Shown here in pieces: positions 13,412-28,300 of a stretch of 64,000 nucleotides of DNA. The notes beneath the pieces were generated by a model. That model worked only from the letters and a program-made list of their open reading frames with translations. It was not told where the DNA came from and made no database searches. The position numbers were made by a program, and so were the translations under genes. Source of the DNA: Ficedula albicollis (Eukaryota > Chordata > Aves > Passeriformes > Muscicapidae); contig NC_021674.1 of the NCBI RefSeq assembly GCF_000247815.1, positions 8,624,077 through 8,688,076 of the forward strand, given 5' to 3'. Within the stretch, counting starts at the first letter, position 1. Each line of letters opens with the position of its first letter.

Positions 13412-13502
13412 GACCTAGCAGAGCACTTTCTGCCTCCACACAGCTCTGAAAACAGTGAGGAGCTTTATTCTTCTGGGGATATTTTTCCCTCTCCACCCAC
13501 AG
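13343..13502 (+). CDS. SHLD1: SHLD1 (shieldin complex subunit 1), first coding exon
   Basis: This encodes residues 1-53 and the first base of codon 54. SHLD1 is part of shieldin (SHLD1-SHLD2-SHLD3-REV7), which acts in the nucleus downstream of 53BP1 and RIF1 at double-strand breaks, limits end resection and favours non-homologous end joining; SHLD1 binds the C-terminal OB folds of SHLD2. What is seen: the N-terminus carries SSILDLPSVCDL, closely matching the conserved SSALDLPSACDI of human SHLD1 as I recall it. The exon starts after CTGCAG with TGAGACC then ATG, and ends CCCACAG before GTAACA (phase 1). The ATG at 13343 was chosen because the frame from the duplicated upstream ATG at 13239 stops early. 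The intervening human residues align to the next exon without an obvious missing exon. Confidence 0.88.
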
Positions 13503-13835
13503 GTAACAGCTTCTGCTTCTCCACATGCTCTTTCTTTAGCCAGTGCTTCATCTACGTAGGCAGTGTGTTGTTTGACTGAGTCACTGCAGTCTGGTACTGG
13601 TGCACCTGCCTGTCATAAAACACAATTTACCATAGCTGCAGTCTGCTCCAGCTGGACAGATGGGACACACAAGAGAAGCTCAGAGGATGCTGTCAGCTGC
13701 TAATGTTCTGCAATACTCTTTATGTTTAATGTGTTCTCGAAAGGACAGCTCAGTAGGAAGAGTTTTTAAACTTTTCCTTATGTTTTTCATGTGCTCATCG
13801 TGAGCTCAGGATGTAGCCTTGTTACTCCATTACTT

Positions 13836-13858
13836 TAATAATAATAATAATAATAATA
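13836..13858. repeat. Short AAT trinucleotide microsatellite
   Basis: About seven to eight perfect units inside the SHLD1 intron. Confidence 0.9.
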
Positions 13859-16800
13859 TTAATGACTGAGTCTTTGCTTTGTGGTGATGACAATAGTGTG
13901 GTGAGGATTGCTTCAGTTCAGCTCTTGTGAGAGGGCAGTTTCCTCACTTGAAAGAGGACTGGCTTCATCATTTTAGGTCAGCCACTACTCCACATTCTTA
14001 GAAGTAATGGTATAAATCGCATATCTGAGAAGATAACGGGCAGCTGGCAAGAAATGTGGGGTCAAAATGTGCTGGCCCAGTGGCACTTCTTGCCATGTAT
14101 TGATGCTGGCTGGAATGAAGGTCCTAGTAATTATAGTCAGTACTGGCGAAGAAATAAGTTCTGGTCAACAAATAATGTATGGAAAGGATTTGTCAAGACA
14201 CCTGAGGAGGTGAAACGTCACTGACAACATTTCTGGTTGCTTTAGAATCTTAAGTAGTGTAAAAGTAGGATTTGGCTCCTCTTCTTACTCTAAAGTGGTT
14301 TTCTGTGGCCTGCTTCCAAGAAAATAGCTTGAAATTCAACAGGTGAGTTTCTTTCTATGGGAATTTCACTATTTTTGTGCCAAACAGGTGAGCTGTGAGA
14401 TCTACCAACTGATCTCACTCAGCTGGTGTTGACTACCTGTGCAATTGCCTTCAGCTCTAGGTGTGGGACATCCAGAACTGTAATGACATCCACCAGCAAT
14501 AGAGGCCAAGCGTTGCTTTGGCTTTTCACACAGACCAGGAAGTCACATGTCTTATGTTAATAATGATGGGAATCTTCTGCTGTTAACCTCTGCTTTAAAC
14601 CACGACACGTATCACATTCCATGGTCCACACTGCACTAGAGCAATAGCATGTCTGGTTTGAGGTTTTGCTTTATTTTTGTGTGTAAGAGTAGTGACCAGC
14701 ACTGCAAGGAATGTCCTGAGCCAGCCTTTTCCACTGTCATGGGAGAGCTCCTCTGACAGTGAGACAGGCTGGAAGGCATTTGTCTACTCAGATTTCACAA
14801 GCCCCGTGTCACAGGTGTGAAGCAATCCTGGGAGCTGTGAGGCAGTTGTTGGGATGTGTTGCTCAAACACACTTCAGTGTGGCTCAGGGCAACTGGCCTT
14901 GATTGCTGTGTTGAATGGGACACATGGAATAACTGCATGACCACTTGGCAGTCCCAGGAATGTCTGAGGCTTAGGGGGAGCAGCACATACGGAAATGACA
15001 GTGCCGGGGAAGTGTTTGTGGTGCCTGTGTGGAGTAGGCAGCTGAAGCTCAGCACCACGGTATGCTGGGAGGCCACATCCTGCCTCCTGGCTGTCCCCAA
15101 CACCCCCTGGTGCCAGTGTGGATTCCAGGTGTGCTGAGGAGGGCAGATGAGGCCCACGAACCCTCCCCTTCATTGCTTGTTGCAGAGACTGCTCACAGCT
15201 GAAACCACTTAGCAATAACTGTGGGTGCTCCCTGTGGTCCTTGAGTGAAATAATCCAAGTGTCACAGGATAACCAGTTCATATCCAGAACACCTTGGTTC
15301 TTTTCTCCTCATAACAGCATCAAACCAATATACACACCCACTTAATCTCTCTTTTGATGCAACCTCAATGTTCCAGCCCATTGAGTTTGGTCACTGTGGC
15401 ATAAGAGGCAGGAAGATGGTTTTAGAAACAGTCTAACTATGTCAGATACTCTTGGAAAAGCAGTTCTGTCAAATGTATCCTGGGAAAGGAAGCTCCTTTG
15501 CTTGTTTGTTTTGTCAGGAGACATTGAGAACTGCTGCTGCGGCACCGTGTAAGTGAGAAGAGTGGGAGTGGCTGTGGGTTGCACCCCCACAGTATGACCA
15601 ACAGATTGGATCCTGGGGCTTGGGCAGGATGGATGAGGATCTTCCTTAGTGATTCAAAAGCATTTCCAAAAGGCTGATAGGTCTCTGGGAATGTAGCAGC
15701 TTCCTTAGGAATGAAACAGACTGACAGGACAGGCTGTGTTTTCTGCCATCTGCCACATGAACTGGCCCGAGACTGACTGAAGTACCACGCCATCCATGCC
15801 TCAGGAGGTGGAAATGGTCATGGGGTGTTCCTACTGCCTGAGGCACCACTAACAGGTTTTATTAGTCTGGAGAGGCTCCATCATTTTAATAGCAGAAGAT
15901 AGTACTCATTAGCCATGAATACAGAGCCTTCTGAAAGCTGGCATCCCCAGGCAAGAAAACAATAGTTCTGTAGGAGTATTGCTAAATCCCTTAAATTGTT
16001 TATAAATTATTGGTTTTATGGTTTGTGTGGAAATGAGGGTTCTGCTCTTGCAACAGGCATACCTTTAGCTTATTGTAATAGTGAGTTCAAGTGTCTTAAG
16101 TGGTGATAGACTGAGAAAATTAAATGGGATCAGTAAACTCTTCCATATGCTTAATCTTTTTTTATCCCTTACTGGAAGATAGTTTTTAAAAATGTAGTTG
16201 TTTATCTATTTTTTAATCTGCATCACTCAATTGCTCAATACACCAGGAAGACTTTGCCACTTCCTCTGGATTAAGAAAAGTTGCCAGCAAAAGTTCTTGC
16301 TTGGCAGGCAGCACTCAATGTATGTGTGGGAAAGCCTTAAATTGTTTGGATTAATATTTCATAGGAAGCTAATAAAGGTGGTTTCCAAATAAATAAATAA
16401 CTGGCAATGTGACTTTTCGTGTAGGGCACTGAACCAGAGAGTACCAGAGACAGTGGAAAAATACTATTTACCTGGAAAAATTGCAACCTAAGAAGGTGTT
16501 AGAAAGTAAACCACAGATGTGCTCTACAGATTGGTAGAGCACAGGGTTCTGAGCTCTGCCCATGCTCTGTGGTCAGGCAGAACTGGATTTGCCAGTGCAG
16601 CCCTGGAGAAATTCTACTAGATTTTGGAGCAGCATGTGAGAGTTCAGCTGTGGAATCATGCTTGGGAGACTGCCTGTCTGAAGATGGGCAAAGCTCAGTC
16701 CAGTCTCCTTTCACAGCCCTTCCTAGGGCTTGTGATCTTGGGCAGATGGGTCTCCCTGTTTGTCCTGTAGCCTCTGCCTTTGTTGCTTTTGCTCTGTAAT

Positions 16801-19766
16801 GAAAAGCATTACAGAGAAATGGAAAAGCTGAGTTCTTAGGAAAATGGATGGGTGGACAGGGTCACCCAGTGGAAGAAAATGGTGTGTCACAGAAATAGAG
16901 AAAATAAAGGTGACATGGGAAGAGAGAGGATGACAGAGTTTCCTGTGGGCTTGAAGAGACCTGCAAGTATCTAAAAGCTGGCTTCTTTTTTGAAAAAAAA
17001 GCAAAATTAATTAAGGCCAGCTTGGGAGGACATAGATATTCAACCTTTAGTTGCCTCTCCAAAAGCACTACTTTTGTTCCTGCAGTTTGTTTCAAGTTTG
17101 AGCCCAGGCTTACCTTTAGTTATTTTCCATGGGCTTCTCTGACCTCTGTAGTGCAACCAGAGTCCCAGGCTGCTCCTGGCTGTGCTTACTATTCCTGGTT
17201 GATGCTTAGTGTTGGTACACAGTGAGAAGTCAGCTCAGGGAACTGGCCCAGCTTTCTGGGCAGCCATGTGAATATTTGTGTGGATGAAGTGGGGACAGCT
17301 CCTCTTCCTGGCAGCAGCACAGGTACAGCCAAGATCCAGAGTTCTGCAATGTGTTCCCTGGCTTTCACACAGGGTTACAGCCTTTCCAGGAGCTGGTTTC
17401 TGAAAAATGTGGTGTTGGACTATTAATCTCTTCTCCCTTATGGGTAGCCAGGCTGTAGGTTCTCTCTATCAGTTGTGTGGTGGTGTAGGCTTTCTTAAAA
17501 AAATTTTCATTTGGAACAAGTTGTGAGAGCTTGGGGGAAATGGGACAGACCATTTCACTGGAAACTCTCTGGCTTCAGGCACATCAGTGAGCCTGGCCTG
17601 TGGCACTGATACTGTACTTGCCACTAAAATCAGGGGGACATCTGGTCACAAGGTTGTCCCAGTTTAAAAGCCATGGGTTTTGGACTGTTCCAGTTGCTTT
17701 CTGTGTTTTCAGGCAACCAAGCAACTATGTTGAAGCAGAGATTTTCAACCTGTTAACACAGCTCAATTGGGATTCCTCTGGAAAAAAATGCTACCTATTC
17801 CCAGTGAATTTACATGCCCAGTTTTGTGGTGGATTGCTGTGCCTTTTATTAGCAATGGAGGAGTGGTGCTGATGTTGGTGCATGTGCTCTGACTTGTCCT
17901 TAAATGCTCTCTCCTCTCTACCATGTCCTCTGGCCTGTCAAGTGTTACTTAATCTGTTTTGCAGAAGTGAGTTTGTGTTTACTGAAGAAGTCTAGCATGG
18001 CTTGTGCTTTTCCTGTCCAGGAGTTGTTCACAAGTGCTGACGTAGACGCTGAAAATGAAAGGAGTGTGTTTTGTCATGTCAGCAGCACCCTTTCAGGGCT
18101 GCCTCTTGGTGGGTGCTGGGAGCTTCAGTTCAGCCCACAACTCAGTGCTCACTACTTGGTGTAGAAATTACAGCTTGGCTGTCTGAGCTGCCACTGCTGC
18201 CAAAAGTTGCCAGATTTCCAAAATGGCTTTTTTGTCTGCCTAAAGACTTTTAATAGTCTCTTCAAGAGGTCTGTGTAACTTTGTAAATCCAAAGCGTGGT
18301 GATATTTTAAATCACTTTCAGACTGAGTCGAAGCTGAGCTAGAGAGGGCTCGTAAGTGCACTCCAGGTTAGATACAGAAACTTCTGATAGTCTCCTTTGC
18401 CTAAAAGATATAGATCACACTGAGAATATTTTACTTTTTGATTTGCTCTGAAGGTGAAGGGAAGGGTGCTGTTCAAAGGTGCTTTGTGATGTAAGGAGTC
18501 TTCTTTGATTACAGGAAGTTAACATGCAAACCCACTTGAGCTGGATTTGTGGTCCTAAACAACAGAACTAATTACTATTAATAATTGTTCTGCTAAACAC
18601 AGAACAACAGAATTAATTATTTTTTTTAAACCGGTGGAATGGGTTAAGCACAGTGCTTGCCTTGGCCTTGAGGAACAGCATAGTCCCTGTTTTGGGAATT
18701 GGTGGATTTTAATCTTTTTTTGTTGTTTTCTGCTGCCCTCTAGTGCTCAATGTTATCCATTTCTGATTCCACCAGCCTGGCAGGCTTAAAACGTAGGAGG
18801 GATGGAGGGTTTTTTAGGTGGTGGTTTTTAATTAAGTCCACTCTCAACTATTGCCTAAATGCTAGATTTTTCTTAGGCTCGAGTCTTATCAAGAGGAAAA
18901 AGAAAGGCAAAATGTTCCAACGCTGTTAATTTTGTATAGAGGGTGTGGAACAGTGGGTTTGAAAGTCATGCAGCTCCACTAAAGGTATGGGCAGGCTCTT
19001 CAGTGGGTGACTCCATGGCTCTGGTGAGTTTGGCATCATTAAACCCTCCAAGCATCTTTGTGGCCCAGTTGTGTTGAGTACTGGATGTAAAGGCAAAGTG
19101 GAATTTATGCCAGCTGACATAAAAAAAAGGGAACTTCCTTCACACAGGGAAACTGCACAGCACGCTAAAGAAAGCACTGGGCACCACTGGTTCACTGTAG
19201 GTCTTAGATGTGCTGTAAACTAATTTTTCGTGTACTACGTAAAGCATCCAGCCAAAAATAAATCCTAGAAGAAGGCAATGCTTCATTCTTCACAGTCTGA
19301 GGAAGAAAACTGGTCCTTTTTGAGGAGAATTAGAGCACTATGCATGCATCAGCAAGGGAAAAAACTGACATATGCCTTGCCTTTTGGACTCTAATGCTTC
19401 TGAGCACCTCTGTGTGCTATGAAAGTGAGCAGTTTGTATTAAAACATTAATAATTAATAATCAACTACAGAGAAAATGCTCCAGTAACAGAGACAAGGAG
19501 TTGTACTAGTGCACTGAAGTTGTCTATTCAGATTCTGTGTTTCTCTGCATGAAGGGAGCTTGAGAGTTTGTCTCGTGAGGAGGAGAATTTGTTTTGCTTC
19601 TTATTACCCTCCTCTGATTTTGATTTGTAATAAATTAATTTAATTTCCCCAAGCTGAATCAACCATGATGGTATTCAGTGAGTGATCTCTCCCATATTTC
19701 AACTCTTGAACCTTTTGCTGTATTTCTTCACCCCTGTCCAGTTGTGGAGGGGAGGGTGGCTTTGGG

Positions 19767-19900
19767 TGCATCCAGCCAGGGTCACACCTTCAGTGCCAGA
19801 CTCTGGGACCTGTCAGCTGCGTGGAGCTCTGTCTGCATCCAGCCAGGGTCACGTATTCAGTGCCAGACTCTGGGACCTGTCAGCTGCGTGGAGCTCTGTC
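19767..19900. repeat. 67-bp tandem duplication, two copies
   Basis: Copies 19767-19833 and 19834-19900 differ only around CACACCTTC versus CACGTATTC. Intronic, non-coding. Confidence 0.92.
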
Positions 19901-22900
19901 TGCCCTCTGGTGGGACTGGGGGCTTTTAGCATCACTTTGTTCTGCTGCTGTGGTCTCTGAGCCCCAGTGGGTCATTTCTTCCTTACGTTTCTATAAGAGT
20001 CATTCCAGCCTGGACTTTTAGTTCTCTCATCACAGCTATCAGTGTTTGTCCATTGCTGTGACCTAATCCAATTCAGACTGCAGTAATGTCATTATGGCAG
20101 TTGTTCCTAAGGTAGCTGTGAGGCAGCTTTGTACATATTTGTACAAATGCTGTTCTATCTCACCAGGCCAGTGCTGTTTTATCTTACCCATGAGCATTAA
20201 TCATTTTAATGAGAAGGAATTAAATCCTGTAAGTAAATGTCAAGAATTCGTTCAGTGGGCAGGAATGGACAAGAGTTTGTTAAATTCTTTATGAATTGTT
20301 TTTCATCCTCTGAAGTGCAGATGTGGAGCCGTTTGAGATGGAAAATTATAATTGGGAACAGAAGCTGTTCAAATATGAGTTTTACAGGGGAATAATAAAC
20401 AAATTCAGCCATCATTTGCAACCACTCTGATGCCATTAAATATTATGGGAACAAAGAACAATTTCTAAGCTAGTAAAAGCAGGCCTCAGGAGTTCTTCCT
20501 GACAAAGCCACAGACTGATACCAGGCTGGGATGGGGGTACCTTTGGGAATATGCTACTGGCTCTGTGGAGCTGCAAAATCCAGTGTAGATGTAGCTGAAG
20601 AGCTACTCCTTGCTTGGGTTCCTCCTTAATGGGTGGTTCCCTGGGCTTCCCCATCCCATAAATATTTATTTATCACATATGTAGTGCAAAGTTTCTCCCA
20701 TGCTTGAAGCTGCTTTTGTAGTCCTACTCAGGCTTTTCAAAGCAATGGTCTGTATTCCTTGCCCCTGGAAGTTGTCAGTGGAGGGGGGTCTATCCTGGAG
20801 CAGCTGGATGTTGGCACTCAGCTGATGCTGCTGGAGGCAGCAGAGTGGTTATTGAATAGTCACCCCGTAAAACAAAGGTTCACTTGGGATCTCTGTCTCT
20901 GCTTCACTGAGCTCCTATCTGAGACAGATTTGCCTGTAAATTGTCTCTGGTTGGGCCCCAGAATTTTCAAGGAAAGACTGTGCTAACAGGTCTGTGTGGC
21001 ATTGGGTAGCCAGCATGAGAGCCATGGCATAGGACAACATTTCAGCAAATGGATAGCATTCCTTGTTAGTCCCTCAAGAGCATGACTCCAGAATGCACTG
21101 ATGGCTGTGATTGCAGTTTCACATGCTGGGATTGGTGCTCTTCCATTTTTTCTGTGTATGGCTGCAGGGGATTCACTGAGTGCTGCAAGCTAGGGGCTCT
21201 GGCTTATTACAGGCAGGCAGATCAGAGATTCTTATTTCCCTGGGACACTTATTTTAGTGCAAAGCTATAGTGGAAATTCCTGAAGTTGCATTCTTTTCTG
21301 AAAGAGATAAATGCCTTGTTTAGACTCACCTATGCCATCTTGCCCAGGAACTGCTTTTACCACCTGCTTCTTGCTCAGATGCTGGCCTTGGTCCATTTCC
21401 TTCTCACAATCAGATTTGGAAGCACAGGCTGATCTTGTAGAGATCCTCATCTGCCTCACTGCCCAGCTTAGCTCCCTTTAGCATTATTGTGGCTCTGTGC
21501 AAAGGTGCTGAAGTGCCAATAGAAAGGATATGGGTTGAATGAAAGTGCAGGTTTCAGCAAAGGGAAAGAGGAAATTAAACTGTCAGGTTGAGGAGGGATC
21601 AGAAATCCTGTGCAGAAGGAGTTACGTTGTTTAATCGCTAAGTTTTGCTTAACTCTGTCATTATTTTGAAGCTCAGGAGCCGTGGGAAGTATCCCTGATG
21701 TAACTTTGGGGCTGGAAGGGTATGGGAAGATGGATAGCAATGGTGTCCCTATTGATGCAGAGAATATTCTGCATGTGTGTGAGCACTTTACCCACCACCT
21801 TGGGTTACCATGTCAACTTCCCTCTTTTTCAGGCAAGTGATGGTTTTATATGCTGAATTCCAAGATAACTTTCCATAGATTCTTCTTACCATTGAAAAGT
21901 GACTCTTGATAAGTGTATTTGTGTTGTATTGTGTCCAAGTATCCATAAAGTATTTCATCAAGCAGTGTGCAGAGGGCTGAGAGAATCTCCCCTGCTTTCC
22001 TGCTGTAGTGGTGAATTTGTGTGCACTTGTGTCTAAACAAGGAACCAGATTTCAGTGTTTGAGATGTTGAGAGGCAAAGAAGTTCACTTTACTACTGTGG
22101 AGAAAAAGGTTTGGTTTCCTTAAAAAACAAACCAGAAAAACCCCAACAAACAAAAAACCTTTAGGATGTGTTTTTAGCTTTAAAACCATGCAAGAAGTTT
22201 GCATTGCAAGATTGACAGACATGAGAGTTATGTAAGGGACAAAGATCACAGAGGAGAATGGGAACACAAAGGAGTTGGACTATGGCTCCTGCAGACCCTC
22301 CTGTAGAGCGTCCAGGTTAGACTTGTCTCATTTTTCTTTCCGCTTTTAGAAAGAGAAGCATCTTTTGGAGGAAGTTATTTCAGTGAAACTCACAGTTTTT
22401 CTTAACAGCTGGAGAAGAGAAGCTACAAAGCAAATCCTGAGGCCTGTAAGCCAGGGTAGTTCTTTTTCTAACAAAGTGCTCCAGTAATGCTGTAATAGCA
22501 GTTGTGAAACATTCTCATGTGTGCATCAATTGTTCTATTTACTTTGAAAGACAAGAACTGCTGTACAGCAGAAATCTTCCACAAAATGCTTTGTTTTTTC
22601 CCAGGGAGAAAGAAAGTACATGCCATGAATCCTTAATAATTGGAATAACTGTGGAAAGCTTCAAAGGGCTGTGGCTGTTTTTGTTACCTGGACAAGTGTT
22701 CATAGCATCTCTCTGTCAATGTTGTTTTGTGTGGGGCTCCCAAGATGTTGGCTCCTTTCTTGTATAATAGAGTTGCTCTTTGCAGCTTGGTATTCTGGAT
22801 TTGTTGCAGTGCAGGTGGTGCAAGAATGACCCAAGATCATTGGGTGTCTGTGCTGAGCAGCCAGCAAGTGGCAAAATATGGAATGCCTGTGACAACATCA

Positions 22901-25246
22901 TTATATAAAACCAGCATTGCCCTTCCCTGCTGTCTGCAGAGCCTGCCTTGGTGTCTCAGCTCTATCACTTAGATGTGGGTGGTAAAGATCTGTGAAAGTG
23001 CCTTAAAAATGGCAATTTAAATAATGGGGGATGTCAGGCTAGGGCAGAAGAAAAGGGCAAATTGGCTTGGATGCCTTGTTGAGGCCAGACTGTGCCAGCC
23101 CTCCGGGATATTTCTTTGGTACACAAGGCTGTGGGGTCACCCACATTAGCATTGGTCCTTGGGGGAAAGAAGTATGGTTGGTTTGGCCTGAAATGCAGCT
23201 GTACTCGAGGCAGAGAGCTCAGGTAAATGATGGTACAGAGCTTCCAAGAAACTCTGAGCTTCACACATTTGTTCAGATTCTCTGGGACATCTCTCCTCCA
23301 GTCCACTTGTGAGTGGTGTTTGTGGTTTAGAGGGTGATTTGATGCTCTGCTTATACACAATAATACACATAAATAAGGAATGTCACTCCTCAAGTCTCTT
23401 TAAAACCTCTTGTTTTCTTAACTCTATTTATAAGATTTTTACTTCTTTTTTTCCTGATCTCATTCTAAATGTAGGGGTTTTGTATTGTAACTTATCAGAT
23501 TCACAAAACACCTTGGGGGACCCTAATTTTGGGCACCAGTGATCAAATATGTATGGCCTGACTTGTATTTTTACTGGGAAGCTTCCCTTACATTTAGATC
23601 TCAGTCATTCAAATGTTTTTTCAGATGCAGCCTGTGACTGTGTGGTAGAAAAATCCTCTGGAGTTTATTGGACCCAGAAGGCCCTGCACTGGCAGTTGTT
23701 GAAATTCTGCAACAGGAAGCAAGATACATCTGCCCTGATTGCTGTGGTCCCTTATTGTCTCTGAATTTATTCCCTAAATTTGAAGCTTCTTTAGGAGCTG
23801 CTGTGAATTGGCAACAGAAACACATTTCAGGGAATCCTCTGTGCCTAGTGGCAGGGAGGAGAACAAAAAAGTTATACTGGTGATGTTTAAAGGAGAAGCT
23901 GTGTTCCCAGGATGCTGCTTAGTGTGTAGGCCAGGCTTGCTGCTGTGAAAGGATGCAGATTGTTCCTCCCAGTTTTGCCATGGCAGGTTTGGAGTGAGCT
24001 AAGAGGGAGGCTGTGGGCGGGCAGGATGCCTTTGTTCCATGTGCCTGGGGAGAGCTCAGGGTGGATGCAGTGCCTGGAGTACTGCAGGGATGATCCAGAG
24101 CTGTGTTGAGGATGTAGGACTTAGCAGTGCTGCCTGCCATTACCCTGTTCTGACTACTGGGCCTTTCTCTCTGCAGTGATATGGCTTGGATTAATGCCAG
24201 GGTTGTGGAAGTCGTTGTGGAGTTTTCCCTGGATTTGTGTGCATTTATTTGGTCCCTGCCTTTACATTCACCTGCTGCTCTCAGTGTTTCCTGGCTTCCC
24301 CTCTGTAACATCTGGCTTGTACCACACCACATGGATTGAGCCCAGTTGGAGTGTTCCTAAAGCCTTGCAGTTCAGACTCCTATCACCTCTGGGGCACCTG
24401 GCACTGAATTTAAATTAGATCTCTGTCTTAATTCAGGCCTCATTTTTCGTCTCTCTTTCTCTGGTTTACTTCATTGAACTCACTGGTGTGCGACTGATGA
24501 GGCTGCAGCATAAAAAATAGTGAGTCATAGCCCCTTAGTAGCAGACTGCAAGTATAAAATACAGCACACATCATCATCCACAATATTTTTTGAAACAAAA
24601 CAACACAGGCCAGTGATTCAGCATCAGTGTGGGTTGCAGTACACGAAGGTTTGTCCTGGAGCCCTCCTGCATCTGATTTCTTCCTTCATTTTATGAGCTT
24701 TAACAACCTCCCACCCCACTGCCCTCCCTTCTTTGTGTTGTGTGCTGTAGATTCCATAGTAGCTGAGCCTCATATGCATGCACATCTCTGTGCCTGTGAA
24801 ATCTCCTCCCAGACAGATGGAATACTGTCAGGATGAGCAGTGCTGCTGTGCTGTCTCCATGCTAAGGGTGTGAAGAGTGGCAGGCAGCTGGTTATTTATT
24901 GCTACAATAAGCACTGGCAAGCAAATGACAATATTTTGTGCTGTTTGCTGCTTGCTGTTCTTTTCAGCCTGCCGAGGGATTCCTGGCTATGCTCTGTGCT
25001 CACTCTGTGTAGAGGTGGAAGCAAGCGAGGGCTTGAGTTTTGCAAGTTCACTGTTTTGTAAATGTAGCACTGCCTATGCCAGAGAGGTTATCTTGCTCCA
25101 AAAGTTTCTTGGGTTTGTGAAGAAGGTAAACCCTTTGCATTCTTACCTCCATACGTGCCTACAGACTATTTTATACAGCTCCAAGTAATAAAATTATGCG
25201 TGTTAGTACTAAAGAATGTCCCAGCTTTGTACAGGCTGCAGTGCCC

Positions 25247-25396
25247 GACAGGAAAAATTTTGGGGATTTGTGTGTATGATTTTGTTGTTGTAGTTGTTGT
25301 TGTTTTAGTTAGTTTGTTTATGACAGGAAAAATTTTAGGGATTTGTGTGTATGATTTTGTTGCTGTAGTTGTTGTTGTTTTAGTTAGTTTGTTTAT
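25247..25396. repeat. 75-bp tandem duplication, two copies
   Basis: Copies 25247-25321 and 25322-25396 are head to tail with two differences (TTTTGGGG/TTTTAGGG and GTTGTTGTAG/GTTGCTGTAG). Each copy holds a GTT-rich stretch. Confidence 0.92.
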
Positions 25397-28300
25397 TGGG
25401 TTTTTTGATTTCTTAATATGGAAATAGGAAACAAAAAGATATGGGAAGCATGGGAAAACAGACAAGTAAACTGTAATATCTTCTAGATGAATGGAGGGTT
25501 TGGTACTGTCATAGTGGTCTGTTTTAATATGTGCATTTCTGTCTCAAAGAATGATGAAGAATGAGCCTTCTCTTTTTTCTGTTTTTAAAATTAAATTTAA
25601 ACCAGTAATGATCTCAAGAGGAATCTGAATGTTGGTTCTGTGTCTGTTGGACAAAAAGGAAAGGCAGTAGAATCAAAATCAGTCACTTCTTAACAGCAGA
25701 TAATTAGATTAAAAATGAAATTAATTTAAATAATTTTATAATTAGATTATAAAACTCTGTGCAGCAGGAAATCATTGAGGCAAAGAGCTTAGCAGTGAAA
25801 GAAAGGGGACTGTGCACTGATTTGGATAATAAGAGGAAGCTCAGTCAGTAGTTCTTGCTGATACAAATGTTGCTGAGATATTGAATACCTTTGAGGGTAT
25901 TTCAAGGCTTTTGTTAATCAAAGTGTCAGGTCGCACCCACATACATAGCATAGGTTGTATTTGTGTATGTGTAAATTTTGCATTGGTATTTTACTTTATT
26001 AATGAGTAACCTACACACAGATAAACCAAAAATACAGTAACTTGTACAGACCTAAGGAATACTCATCCTTAATATGCTAACCCAATGCCCAGCCCAAGTC
26101 CTTCTGTACTATTCATAACACAAACTTATTTTGAATTCAGTTATTTAAGCAGTTATCGTCTATTAAGTTTGTGAAGAAATGTATAATCTCTGCTTCTGGT
26201 CATGGTGCTGCATGAGTGGGATCTGTTTCATGATACCTTAACATTCAGTAGTAATTTTTTGAAAGGATGAATATTCTGCTGAAGTGCTGAATTGAAGGAG
26301 AACCTGATTTACAGAGCTACCATCTGCAATCCCAGCTGAATTTAACATTGCTCTACATTGCTTCTTCTCTGGATGTCTAATGAGGTTATTTCTAGGTTAA
26401 TCTTTCTCCTGATGCAGTCTTAATTAAAATATAATGAAGGCAGCAGAAGTTGCAAAATAAAATAACTTGAGAAGATCCGTTTTGTGCTGCACCAGTGCTT
26501 TGTGGTAGGATGTTTGTTACAGCTGCTAATTATTATTTTGTATGAGGCACTTGCCCAATAGCATTTGTGTGTGTGAATCATCTGCAGAGCCTGTGACAGC
26601 ATTCCAGAAGTGAAGTTAGCTCCAGTGGCTGAGACACTGAATTTGTGCCAGGGGGTTTCATGCTTGGGTTGGATTGAGTGGAAGGAAATATTAGGGTTCT
26701 TAAGCCCAGCAATCTTGGAATATAAAGGGAAATATGTTTGCATTGTTAAGAAATCACTTATTGCTATTAGCCTTCAACAACCTGCTGATAGTTAATGGAG
26801 ACTGTGATTTATTTCTGATTTAACTCTAGCTGGGATTTTTTTTGATTTTGAAGAATCATTCTTTTGCAGAAGATTAAAGCAAAAATGTGATTGATGGTTG
26901 GATGTGATATTCAGAATGAAAGCATCATGCTCCATAATTAGCAACTGTGAGCTGCAAACCCACCAGGGTGAGTTAGACCATGTGGTAAAAGACATCATGC
27001 GTTGTTGGTAAATGAGATTCTTCATGCTGAAAACAAAATGCTAGGTTTGCCTGTGCTATTCCCACACACTGCACAGAATAGTCAATCACATACATTCTTC
27101 AGGACTTCTCTTTTACTAACAATACCTGGCAATGAAATACTTGTAGATGAACCTTTGGTTATGGATTAATTAACTGCTATCTCTACAGCTGCTGAAGACT
27201 TAGAATGGCGCCTTTCAGGCAATATTCCGTCTTTAAAATGTGCATATGGCTGGTTTAAATACTTCAGTCTAATAACCTGCTTTGTTACATTCTTTGCCAG
27301 AATCCTTTTCTCCCTTTCACAGAGCAGTCACTGTGCTGTTTCTAGATGCCTGTGCCCAACTGTGTATTGAAGTGTGGAAGCCTTTGCTTTCTGGAGTTAT
27401 ACTGATGGTTTCCCCTCTCTTATCCTCCTGTCAAGTAAACAAACAAGGCTGTTTAACCATTTCTTAATTTGTTTTCAGAAGGAAATCCTTCAGAGAGGAT
27501 CTGGCAGGAGTCTCTCACCTGTTGACCACAACCAGAATTTGCCTTTCCAAAGTGGTACTAAATGAATGTGTGGGGACCAAACTGAGCCAAATGCTCTTGC
27601 AGCAAAGCCATGAAAAGAAACACATTATTTCATGGCTGTACTATTGGGGCTAGAGCCAAATTTGGCCTTTTTAGAAATACTGCAATTCTATGTGCCACAA
27701 GATTCGACTCATCTCAGTTCCTGTGGGATCTTGGAGCAAGAGTGATCTCAAAACGGTGGGGTGGTCAAATCTGAGGGAAGACAGGAGGCTTTCTTTGGTT
27801 TAGCAGCCTCAGTGAAGGTATTTACTTGAACTTTCCAGGGTTTTTTTGAGCCCTGCCAGGCAATAGCTGGGCCCTCCCTTTCTCCTCACCTCTCAAACAG
27901 AGCTCTGTAGCTTTTCTCAGCCAATAAGTTATTAGCTTGCTGCAGCAATCTGGTTCCCTCACTTGATTATTGCATGAGAAAGCAATCAGGCTTCACTGCT
28001 GTTTTGGAAGCTGTTACATCTGGTTATGTGTCTTGGGTTTTCCTTTTGCAAAACACTGTTGATTGCCCATTTGAAAGCAGTTATTTCTGGGACCAATGTG
28101 TTCCTGTGGATTTTACTTTTCTTTGGGACATCATGGTATCCCTGATTCCTCTTGCTGCAGTGACAAATGAAGCAACAGAAGTGGCTATGCTGATTTAACT
28201 CTTGGTTTGTCTTTTCCTGTAACACTTAGCCCGAAACCATCCTTGTTCTCCCTCTGTGAGTGTTTGTGGGAATATCTCTGGTCTCATTAACATTCATGTG